Shown piece after piece: positions 26,175 through 33,784 of a stretch of 33,784 nt of DNA. Position 1 is the first letter of the stretch. Each line of letters begins with the position of its first letter. The translations under genes were made by a program, and so were the position numbers. This DNA is from Candidatus Peregrinibacteria bacterium CG10_big_fil_rev_8_21_14_0_10_42_8. Lineage in GTDB: Bacteria > Patescibacteriota > Gracilibacteria > Peribacterales > Peribacteraceae. The notes beneath the pieces were generated by a model, which saw only the letters and a list, made by a program, of their open reading frames with translations, did not search any database and was not told where the DNA came from. The stretch spans positions 1 to 33,784 of the forward strand of contig PFDQ01000042.1 in NCBI GenBank assembly GCA_002772815.1, in the 5' to 3' direction.

Positions 26175-26537
26175 ATGAACTCTCTTCTCTTTGGTATATC
26201 GGTAGCGGCGCTCTTCTCGACAACATCACTTCTCATTGTCCTCTTTCGTGTAAGCCCGTTACTTGCACCAACTCAAGCAATTTTTGCATTCTTTCTGAGT
26301 GTATTCCTGAGCGTATCAACTGTTGGAACCTTGGTATTTATGACCATATGGCAACGCGCGCCTCACCACACATGGGACACAGGAAAACTAACATCCATCT
26401 CTTTTCGTCAGGGTATTTTTCTTGGTACTGCTACAAGCATTCTTCTGATGTTTCACCTTCTTGGACTACTCAACTGGTGGATCACTATTATGATTTATGG
26501 AGTATTTGTACTCATAGAAATGGCACTGGACCACTAA
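26175..26537 (+). CDS. Small multi-TM membrane protein
   Basis: MNSLLFGISVAALFSTTSLLIVLFRVSPLLAP..., four hydrophobic segments. Confidence 0.7.
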   Translation: MNSLLFGISVAALFSTTSLLIVLFRVSPLLAPTQAIFAFFLSVFLSVSTVGTLVFMTIWQRAPHHTWDTGKLTSISFRQGIFLGTATSILLMFHLLGLLNWWITIMIYGVFVLIEMALDH

Positions 26538-26555
26538 AGGTAATATACTCTACGT

Positions 26556-27536
26556 ATGAATTGGTCCGACTACGAAGTAACAATACCGGCTGTAAAAACC
26601 GCAAACGAACTAGAAACTCTAGAGCAAAAGCTTTTTGGGCGTAAGTCAGGACTGATCACAGAAGCATTAAAAGGTATTAAGGATGTTGCACCTGAAAAAA
26701 AGAAAGAATTTGCTGCAGACCTTAACATGTGGAAGAAAAAGCTAACGATCCTTATTGATGAGAAGAAAAAAGAGCTCCTTGGTGCTGATGATGGAGACAG
26801 CATTGATATTAGTCTCAACCTTCCAAAAAAAGAGCGTGGACATCTGCACCTCATTCCAGAGTTTATACGAGAGGTAGAAGAAGTCTTTGGTCGCATGGGT
26901 TTTGATACTGCGTATGGACCAGAGATCGAAACAGAAGAATTTAACTTTAATAAACTCAATATTCCAGCAGACCATCCTGCACGAGATGGACAAGATACCT
27001 TCTGGGCAAAGGGTGTGAAAAATACAGTACTGCGTACGCACACATCACCAGTGCAGATTCGCTACATGCAGGAACATAAACCTCCATTTAGAATGATCTG
27101 CCCAGGTAAGGTATACAGAAAGGATAGTGATGCGACACACTCCCCAATGTTCCATCAATTTGAAGGCCTGATGATAGGGAAAAACATTTCACTCGCAAAT
27201 CTGAAAGCTGTTCTTGTGACATCTCTTCAGGAACTCATCGGCCGTAAAGTGGAATTCCGTTTTCGTACAGGATACTTCCCTTTCGTAGAGCCTGGGATGG
27301 AAATGGATATGATGTGGCAAGGAGACCTCAGTACTAGCCGAGAGGGAAAGTGGCTTGAAATGGGAGGATGTGGAATGGTTCATCCAAATGTACTCGAAGG
27401 TGTTGGGATAGATTCAAAAGAGTGGCAAGGCTTCGCTTTTGGCTTTGGTATCGAACGCCCCCTAATGATTAAACACCAAATACCAGACCTCCGCTCGTTT
27501 TATGAGGGAGACCTTCGGTTCCTAAGACAGTTTTAA
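26556..27536 (+). CDS. pheS: Phenylalanyl-tRNA synthetase alpha subunit
   Basis: HPARDGQDTFW, LRTHTSPVQIRYM, ICPGKVYRKDSDATHSPMFHQFEG, EMGGCGMVHPNVLE, GFGIERP. Confidence 0.97.
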   Translation: MNWSDYEVTIPAVKTANELETLEQKLFGRKSGLITEALKGIKDVAPEKKKEFAADLNMWKKKLTILIDEKKKELLGADDGDSIDISLNLPKKERGHLHLIPEFIREVEEVFGRMGFDTAYGPEIETEEFNFNKLNIPADHPARDGQDTFWAKGVKNTVLRTHTSPVQIRYMQEHKPPFRMICPGKVYRKDSDATHSPMFHQFEGLMIGKNISLANLKAVLVTSLQELIGRKVEFRFRTGYFPFVEPGMEMDMMWQGDLSTSREGKWLEMGGCGMVHPNVLEGVGIDSKEWQGFAFGFGIERPLMIKHQIPDLRSFYEGDLRFLRQF

Positions 27537-27584
27537 GCTATCGCTGGATGGGCGGTGTTACCTGAACAGGTTCCTTATTTTCTG

Positions 27585-28217
27585 TTATAACATCCACTCT
27601 TTCGGATCCTGTGCAAATGTAGCAACTAGATCGAGATCAGCTGCATCAAGTCTCCCCTGCTCTACAGCAACATTCAGAAGTGCAGAGAAATCGGCAACTG
27701 GGTGAAACTGTACATTTGCTTCAGCCGCTTTTTCCTTACTTGCGAGGAGCTCATATGTAAATATAGCAACGACATCATTAACATTGGCACCTCCTTCTTC
27801 CCTGAGAGCATTCACTGTATGAATACTGCTACCTCCTGTTGAAATAAGATCTTCAATGACAACAACGTCAGACCCTGGCTTTAAGTCTCCTTCTATCATC
27901 TTCTTTGCCCCATGCTCTTTTGCCTTACTTCTTACATACACAAATGGAAGACCCATTCTGTCTGCTACGAGTGCTGCCCATCCAATAGCTGCAGTAGCAG
28001 TCCCCGCTAGGCAATCTGGTTCTACTTGCAATGTCTTTACTCTACTTACGAGTGCATCGACAACGAAATTCCTTGCTTCTGGGTGACTATAAATCATCCT
28101 ATTATCACAGTAGATTGGCGATTTAATGCCAGATGCCCACGTAAATGGTGGATCAATGCTAAGCTTTACTGCCCCAATATCTATAAGAAGTTCGGCGATT
28201 CGCTTTCCGTGTGGCAT
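27585..28217 (-). CDS. pyrE: Orotate phosphoribosyltransferase
   Basis: FTWASGIKSPIYCDNR, VIEDLISTGGSS PRPP motif. Confidence 0.95.
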   Translation of the reverse strand: MPHGKRIAELLIDIGAVKLSIDPPFTWASGIKSPIYCDNRMIYSHPEARNFVVDALVSRVKTLQVEPDCLAGTATAAIGWAALVADRMGLPFVYVRSKAKEHGAKKMIEGDLKPGSDVVVIEDLISTGGSSIHTVNALREEGGANVNDVVAIFTYELLASKEKAAEANVQFHPVADFSALLNVAVEQGRLDAADLDLVATFAQDPKEWML

Positions 28218-28282
28218 AAGAATGATGAGTAGTTAGTAGAGTGTCCTCGCATAGAGCGCTAAGCTTCTTCAAGTTTGACACT

Positions 28283-28957
28283 ATGATTACAGAAGATCAA
28301 CAACAACGGCTCGAAGACCTCAAAAATGTCTTTCTGGAGGAAAATACGAAATTAAACCTTTCTGCTCTTCGAGATGAAGATTCCGTCTGGATTGGAAATA
28401 TACTCGATAGCGTTGTTGCGCTTGATCTTGAGATATTCCATAAAAAAGACATAACAATTTTAGATGTTGGTACTGGAGGTGGCTTCCCCCTCCTTCCACT
28501 TGCGATTTGCCTACCAGATACGCAATGTACAGGGCTTGATTCTACCCAGAAGAAACTTGATGCTATCACGCGGATGAAAGATGCTCTTGGTATAGAAAAT
28601 GTACGAATGCTTTCTGGGCGATGCGAAGAAAAAGGACGAAAACAACAACACAGAAACCACTATGATATTGTTACTGCAAGGGCAGTTGCCCCATTAAATG
28701 TTCTTCTTGAGTACTGTAGTCCTTTCGTCAAGCCTGGTGGATACTTCGTTGCATGGAAAAGCATGAAAGTTGATACAGAACTCGAAGAGTCTCTCCTTGC
28801 TCGTGCAGAGCTTTCATGTCATTTAGAAAAGTCTTACGAGTATGAACTTCCAAAAGATTGGGGGAAAAGACAGTTACTTATTTTTAAAAAAACATCTCCA
28901 ACAAGTGAGAAGTATCCACGTAGCACTGGAACACCAAAACTTCAGCCTATTACCTAA
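28283..28957 (+). CDS. rsmG: 16S rRNA (guanine527-N7)-methyltransferase
   Basis: NLSALRDEDSVWIGNILDSV, ILDVGTGGGFPLLPLAI, DIVTARAVAPLNVLLEY. Confidence 0.93.
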   Translation: MITEDQQQRLEDLKNVFLEENTKLNLSALRDEDSVWIGNILDSVVALDLEIFHKKDITILDVGTGGGFPLLPLAICLPDTQCTGLDSTQKKLDAITRMKDALGIENVRMLSGRCEEKGRKQQHRNHYDIVTARAVAPLNVLLEYCSPFVKPGGYFVAWKSMKVDTELEESLLARAELSCHLEKSYEYELPKDWGKRQLLIFKKTSPTSEKYPRSTGTPKLQPIT

Positions 28958-29532
28958 TGCCAAAACGATATATCCCCAACGACAAATGGTCTCGGCGCGC
29001 TGCCGAAGAAGGGTACCGTGCACGCTCTGTCTATAAGCTCATGGAACTTGATGATAAGTTTCATATTATTCGCTCTGGCATGACAGTACTCGACCTCGGT
29101 GCAGCACCTGGAAGTTGGTTACAGTATGCAGCTGAGGAAGTTGGTTCGAAAGGCAGAGTCATTGGCATAGACTTAACAGAGATTGCCCCTATCGATAATG
29201 TGGAAACATATGTCGAAAATATTACAAACATCGAAGCTATACAGAAGATCGTTCCAGAAACTGTCGATCTCATTATTTCAGACCTTGCTCCGAAGACGAG
29301 CGGTATTCGCGATGTCGACCAATGGAAATCAATCGAGCTCAGCCAAGCAGTAGTTGAAACTGCCCAGCAGATACTCCGCCCAGGTGGTAAGTGCATCCTT
29401 AAAGTGCTTCGAGGTGCAGACTTTGACGACTTTATTACTGAGTGCAAAGAGAAATGGAAAAAAGTTAAAATAACGTCTGTGCAAGCTTCTCGCGATCGAA
29501 GCAACGAGATCTATGTGATTTTGTGGAAGTAG
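28957..29532 (+). CDS. rlmE: 23S rRNA 2'-O-ribose methyltransferase (RlmE/FtsJ)
   Basis: RSVYKLMELDDKF, VLDLGAAPGSWLQYA, IISDLAPKTSG; TAATG overlap with rsmG stop. Confidence 0.93.
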   Translation: MPKRYIPNDKWSRRAAEEGYRARSVYKLMELDDKFHIIRSGMTVLDLGAAPGSWLQYAAEEVGSKGRVIGIDLTEIAPIDNVETYVENITNIEAIQKIVPETVDLIISDLAPKTSGIRDVDQWKSIELSQAVVETAQQILRPGGKCILKVLRGADFDDFITECKEKWKKVKITSVQASRDRSNEIYVILWK

Positions 29533-29550
29533 ATCGCTATACTGATACCC

Positions 29551-30306
29551 ATGATCGAACTTAAGGGTGCATCAAAGACTTATGGAAAAACAAAAGTCCT
29601 CAGTGATATTTCGTTTCGCGTTGACCCAGGAGAGTTCGTCTGTATTACGGGGCCTAGTGGTGCAGGGAAATCGACCCTTCTTCATCTCTTAACTGGGGCA
29701 GAAGATATTACAAAGGGAAAGATAGAAGTTGATGGTGTTGATCTTCGGCTTATTCCACCGATAGCACTCCAAATGTTTCGTCGAAAACTTGGCATAGTCT
29801 TTCAAGATTACAAACTCTTAAGCAATAGAACAGTCTCAGAAAACATCGCATTTCCTCTCGAAGTGTGTGGTGCACCAGACGATCATATCGAAAAACGTGT
29901 ACGAAAAGTCCTTGAACTTGTCGACCTGACCAAACACGCACATACACTACCAAATGCTCTTTCAGGTGGAGAGAAAGCTCGTACTGCAATTGGAAGAGCA
30001 ATTGTGCACGATCCAATGATTATTCTTGCAGATGAACCAACTGGAAATGTAGACCCAGATCAATCCGTTAACATTATGAAGCTCTTCCAGCAAATCCATG
30101 ACAGTGGAACAACTATTATCATTGCAACGCACGACTCTGGACTTGTCGATGCCCTCAAGCCTCGTGTGATTCAGCTTGTTGATGGTGAAATTGTTCGTGA
30201 TAGCATTGGAAAGTATTCTCGAAAGGAAAGTATAGAAACGATGAAGACTGCGAAGACTACAACGACTGCAAAGAGGAAAGTAAAAGTGACAGGAATAGCG
30301 TCGTAG
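29551..30306 (+). CDS. ftsE: FtsE-like ABC transporter ATPase
   Basis: GPSGAGKSTLLHLLTG Walker A, FQDYKLL, LSGGEKARTAIGRAI, ILADEPTGNVD; TATACT 7 nt upstream. Confidence 0.85.
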   Translation: MIELKGASKTYGKTKVLSDISFRVDPGEFVCITGPSGAGKSTLLHLLTGAEDITKGKIEVDGVDLRLIPPIALQMFRRKLGIVFQDYKLLSNRTVSENIAFPLEVCGAPDDHIEKRVRKVLELVDLTKHAHTLPNALSGGEKARTAIGRAIVHDPMIILADEPTGNVDPDQSVNIMKLFQQIHDSGTTIIIATHDSGLVDALKPRVIQLVDGEIVRDSIGKYSRKESIETMKTAKTTTTAKRKVKVTGIAS

Positions 30307-30322
30307 ATCAACAGACCTATTC

Positions 30323-30820
30323 TTATAACTCCTCTGTTCCCTTTGAATCTTTTGACTCTTTTGAATCTTGTGACTCCTTTGCATCCTGTGTTTCCTGTGA
30401 CTCCTTTGCTTCTTTTTCCGCTTTCTTCTTTCCGTTATCCCCTCCTGTAGGATACCACCTCACAAGTGCAGTAGAGACAATAAGGAAATATACCATTTCT
30501 GGTAATACTGCTTTCCATGGCATCTGCACTCTAGAAAGCACAATGACATCGATTAAGAAAATCATAAAATGCATCAAGAGAAGCATGATAATGATCGATC
30601 CATATTTTCGTGGCCTTGCAAATGCCAGAAGTGCACCAAGTCCAAATACTGAAAACAATGCTCCAATAATCATTGTGAGATACTGATGAACATTGTCAAG
30701 CGGTGGCAATTGGAAGATATCTGCCACGATATTTGGCGTCATAAAGAAGATATATGCCGCATACATGTTTGCTGCACACACAACGAGGAGAACGAGCCTA
30801 ATCATGAATCCATTTTTCAT
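30323..30820 (-). CDS. Uncharacterised 4-TM membrane protein with repetitive charged C-tail
   Basis: MKNGFMIRLVLLVVCAANMYAAYIFF...; tail KESQETQDAKESQDSKESKDSKGTEEL; TAATCT 7 nt upstream of ATG. Confidence 0.8.
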   Translation of the reverse strand: MKNGFMIRLVLLVVCAANMYAAYIFFMTPNIVADIFQLPPLDNVHQYLTMIIGALFSVFGLGALLAFARPRKYGSIIIMLLLMHFMIFLIDVIVLSRVQMPWKAVLPEMVYFLIVSTALVRWYPTGGDNGKKKAEKEAKESQETQDAKESQDSKESKDSKGTEEL

Positions 30821-30849
30821 TAGACCCAGATTAAGGCTATACTTCGGCC

Positions 30850-31908
30850 ATGACAAGCTACAAAGACTCTGGAGTCGACATAGAGGCAGGGAATGACGCA
30901 TCGCGTATTGCGTACACGCATGCAAAATCTACATTTGCTAGCCGATCAGGCAAAATAGGTGCAGCTGTTACAGAAGATGGTGGCTTTGCAGGAATGCTTG
31001 ATATGGGTGATTTCTTCCTCGTCCAGAATGATGATGGAACAGGGTCAAAGATGGATCTTGCTCTCGCAATGAACACTTTTGACACCATTGGCTATGACCT
31101 CCTTGCAATGGTGGTGGATGATGCCATCTGTACAGGAGCTGAAGTTATCTCTGTCAGCAATACTCTTGATGTCAGCTTTGTGGATAATCAGATGATAGAC
31201 TCGTTACTAGAAGGGCTCGCAAAAGCATGCATTGAACAGCAGATTGTTATCCCGGGAGGGGAAATAGCAGAAGTACCAGGTGCCGTAAATTCCCCTGTGT
31301 GGAATGCAACATCTGTCGGCATTGTCGCAAAAGGCAAAGTTATTGACGGAAAGAATATTGCAGAAGGAGACGTTGTTATTGCACTTCAGTCTGGTGTTGC
31401 ACGAAGTAATGGCTTTAGTCTCATTCGTAAAATCCTCAAAGACACTCAAGGTCCAAACTGGTTTAATGAAGTATGGCGTGGGCAAACATGGGGCAAGATT
31501 ATGCTTACTCCGAGTGTTATTTATCACGGTGCACTACTGCGTCTTCTTGGCCGACATGGCGAAGAGCGTAAAGTGAATATAAAAGGAATCGCTCATGTTA
31601 CTGGCGGTGGCATTGCAGAAAACTTGAAGCGAACACTCAAAGCATCTGGCACAGGTGCTATTCTTGATAACCTCTTTGCTCCACATGATGCACTAAAAGA
31701 CTTAATAGAACTTGGTAATGTATCAATCAATGAAGCATACAAAACATGGAATATGGGAAATGGGATGTTGGTTATTGTCGATGCAGCAGATGTCGATACG
31801 GTCATCACAGAACTGAAAAACGGAGGAATAACAGCACAAGTCGCTGGAAACATTACACGTAATGCTGACGTGCAGGTTACTGCGTTTGATGGATCTGTTT
31901 TAGCTTAG
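30850..31908 (+). CDS. purM: Phosphoribosylformylglycinamidine cyclo-ligase
   Basis: YKDSGVDIEAG, VQNDDGTGSKMDLAL, GGEIAEVPG, IAHVTGGGIAENLKR; TATACT 6 nt upstream. Confidence 0.95.
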   Translation: MTSYKDSGVDIEAGNDASRIAYTHAKSTFASRSGKIGAAVTEDGGFAGMLDMGDFFLVQNDDGTGSKMDLALAMNTFDTIGYDLLAMVVDDAICTGAEVISVSNTLDVSFVDNQMIDSLLEGLAKACIEQQIVIPGGEIAEVPGAVNSPVWNATSVGIVAKGKVIDGKNIAEGDVVIALQSGVARSNGFSLIRKILKDTQGPNWFNEVWRGQTWGKIMLTPSVIYHGALLRLLGRHGEERKVNIKGIAHVTGGGIAENLKRTLKASGTGAILDNLFAPHDALKDLIELGNVSINEAYKTWNMGNGMLVIVDAADVDTVITELKNGGITAQVAGNITRNADVQVTAFDGSVLA

Positions 31909-31965
31909 TCTTGGGCTAAAAAAGATTCTTGCATATGTGATCACCCTAGGAATAGTATACTTCTT

Positions 31966-32865
31966 ATGCAGAGCAATACTGTGTTTGAGGCTGACTGGAA
32001 TAGTGCAGTCAGTCCTGAGCGCCTTTTTTTAGAATTACATTCAGACAATAATGATCACCCAAACATCACTCCTGACAAACAAAGCTTTGTTCCCACATCT
32101 CTAAAAAATATACGACGTGCTACTCAAATCCTCATTCTTGCGACCATTGCAGAAACTCCATTTATTCTCAATAAAGAAGTCGAGCAACCAACACCTATTG
32201 TTCAATACCAAGGACCGTCATACGTACAATACGTATCGATTAAGAGAAATGATCTACTTTTCCCTGATGATCCTATTAATGAGATTATTGATAGTCTAGA
32301 CTCTGATGAAAGGTACGAAGCATTCCTCAAGAAAAACAGTTCAGGATATTTCCCTATGACACCATGGACCTTCCTTAGTAGTTACGCCTATAGCCCACAG
32401 TCTTTACAGGAACATAACTGGAAAGCACCCTGTAATGGATTCGCAGAATTTGCATGTGAAGTAGGAACACGTCATGGAAAGAAGATGTACCTTCTTGGAT
32501 TATGGCCAGATGGAGAGCGTGCACCTTCTACTGAAGGTAACACTTTAGAAGAGCACAAACATCGCTCATCGTGGCACCTCATTGCATTCTATAAATCCTA
32601 CAACGAACAGGCGCAAGAATACCAATACGTTATCTTTGATAACGATACCGTGACAACACTAGAACCTGGCCAACTGCTCTCTTCATATACTAAAGACAAA
32701 TATTACGATGTCATCAAACCAATGGGCGGCATTGCAGAATGGAAACGAGTTCCAGACGACTGGAGAGCAAAGATTGCAAGGCACATTGGCACAACCATTG
32801 AAGAGGACGACATTAAGGCAACAGCGAGAAAACCTATGCAGAGTATTTCTATTGCAAAGAAGTAA
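31966..32865 (+). CDS. Uncharacterised protein, possible transglutaminase/papain-like Cys-His-Asp enzyme
   Basis: PCNGFAEFA, SSWHLIAFYKS and YVIFDNDTV in order and at plausible spacing; possible N-terminal hydrophobic segment. Confidence 0.75.
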   Translation: MQSNTVFEADWNSAVSPERLFLELHSDNNDHPNITPDKQSFVPTSLKNIRRATQILILATIAETPFILNKEVEQPTPIVQYQGPSYVQYVSIKRNDLLFPDDPINEIIDSLDSDERYEAFLKKNSSGYFPMTPWTFLSSYAYSPQSLQEHNWKAPCNGFAEFACEVGTRHGKKMYLLGLWPDGERAPSTEGNTLEEHKHRSSWHLIAFYKSYNEQAQEYQYVIFDNDTVTTLEPGQLLSSYTKDKYYDVIKPMGGIAEWKRVPDDWRAKIARHIGTTIEEDDIKATARKPMQSISIAKK

Positions 32866-32980
32866 TTTTTAATTATGATAGAGTCAATGACTCACCAGAA
32901 TCTTATTATTAAGCTCAACCTCGTCTGCCTTATGGCGGAAGGGCGGTTGCGTGCATAATTAGGTTTCACTCTCACGTACG

Positions 32981-33012
32981 AACTCCCCTTCCAAGCCGGA
33001 GTTTCTTTTTTA
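32981..33012 (+). terminator. Hairpin with T-rich tract
   Basis: AACTCC-ccttccaagcc-GGAGTT followed by TCTTTTTTATTT. Confidence 0.6.
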
Positions 33013-33032
33013 TTTATTTTCTTTTTTATCCC

Positions 33033-33242
33033 ATGGAAAACAATCAAGTAGAAAACGAACGAAGTATATTTAATAACCAAGAACGCGCAGATATGGGTAG
33101 AAGACTAGGTGCCAAAATAGTGCAACCAACCGAATCTATTAACTCTGTTCAAGAAGAGATACGATCTGAACCTATTATTGAAGAAGCTACAGACAAACAT
33201 ACGTACTCTGGAGACTTCTACGATCTAGGATGTACTGATTGA
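33033..33242 (+). CDS. Small uncharacterised acidic protein (69 aa)
   Basis: MENNQVENERSIFNNQERADMGRRLGAK...; followed by its own terminator. Confidence 0.6.
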   Translation: MENNQVENERSIFNNQERADMGRRLGAKIVQPTESINSVQEEIRSEPIIEEATDKHTYSGDFYDLGCTD

Positions 33243-33268
33243 TGTATACATTTTTTATTCATACGATG

Positions 33269-33305
33269 AAAGACTAGTTATCGCTTCTGGTAGCTAGTCT
33301 TTTTG
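33269..33305 (+). terminator. Rho-independent terminator
   Basis: AAAGACTAG ... CTAGTCTTT then TTT. Confidence 0.8.
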
Positions 33306-33323
33306 TACACATATTTTATACAG

Positions 33324-33623
33324 CTAATACAATACCTGAAGAAAAGATTGGAAAGCACCAAAGGCAATCAGTGGCAATCCACTTCCAAGTAACGACTGTA
33401 GATATTTCTTCCTTCGAAAATTTTTGTAGCCAAGATATAAAGCGCTGCCCAGTAAGCCAATACATATCATACACATAGTAGCGAAAAATACCCATGCCGC
33501 TGCTGTCTCGCCTGCATCAAATGCCATGACACTGAGCCCTACCACCGAGAGCAGGAGCATTGTTGATAGTAGGATGAGAACAATATCGAAGAATACGACA
33601 AAAATAGGGATGATTTTATGCAT
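33324..33623 (-). CDS. Small multi-TM membrane protein
   Basis: MHKIIPIFVVFFDIVLILLSTMLLLSVVGLSVMAF...; TACACT 7 nt upstream of this ATG. The longer track ORF would overlap tRNA-Gln. Confidence 0.7.
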   Translation of the reverse strand: MHKIIPIFVVFFDIVLILLSTMLLLSVVGLSVMAFDAGETAAAWVFFATMCMICIGLLGSALYLGYKNFRRKKYLQSLLGSGLPLIAFGAFQSFLQVLY

Positions 33624-33684
33624 ATAAGACAGTGTAATGCATTGAATTCCTCCGCGCGAGCGATATACTGCAGACGGTAGATTA

Positions 33685-33759
33685 TGGGGCGTCGCCAAGT
33701 GGTAAGGCACTGGTTTCTGGTACCAGCATTCGGGGGTTCGAATCCCTCCGCCCCAGCCA
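33685..33759 (+). tRNA. tRNA-Gln (anticodon CTG), CCA encoded
   Basis: TGGGGCGTCGCCAAGTGGTAAGGCACTGGTTTCTGGTACCAGCATTCGGGGGTTCGAATCCCTCCGCCCCAGCCA; TATACT upstream. Confidence 0.96.
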
Positions 33760-33784
33760 TCCGAGACAATTTGGTCGCTGGCGC

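Noticed and set aside
33539-33769. ORF antisense to tRNA-Gln (GAEGFEPPNAGTRNQCLTTW)
   Set aside because: Common artefact translation of a tRNA T-loop/acceptor region.
1-33784. CRISPR arrays, insertion sequences, prophage or toxin-antitoxin genes
   Set aside because: No regular repeat-spacer array, no transposase/integrase or recognisable phage or TA proteins were seen.

Overview
Chromosomal window that looks like a Candidate Phyla Radiation (Patescibacteria) genome. This is inferred from short genes, many housekeeping genes, CPR-style membrane and Ser-rich exported proteins, and standard-code ORFs. I recognise rny, a mutY-like gene, tuf-rpsJ-(L32-like)-nusB-rnc, a BI-1 family gene, folP, a phosphomannomutase/phosphoglucomutase, a divergent type-I asparaginase, gmk, a DUF389 gene, class II purE, a family-4 uracil-DNA glycosylase, pheS, pyrE, rsmG, rlmE, ftsE, purM, and tRNA-Ala(GGC), tRNA-Arg(GCG) and tRNA-Gln(CTG). 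No CRISPR array, transposase or integrase was seen. The observations I rate highest are: (1) a free-standing ~390-nt noncoding transcript candidate (about 22510-22898) with its own promoter, a 21-bp long-range helix, several perfect hairpins, a possible pseudoknot or kissing-loop pairing and a terminator; (2) loss of two of the four Fe-S ligand cysteines in both DNA-repair glycosylases (MutY-like and UDG4-like); (3) a recurrent -10 box 4-10 nt upstream of start codons, suggesting widespread leaderless mRNAs; (4) two adjacent paralogs, each with three VirB2/TrbC-like membrane modules; (5) a second rod-like structured intergenic RNA candidate; (6) a 34-bp perfect palindrome inside mutY; (7) an operon of very large uncharacterised proteins running off the left edge. 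All calls were made by eye, with no database search or folding program.
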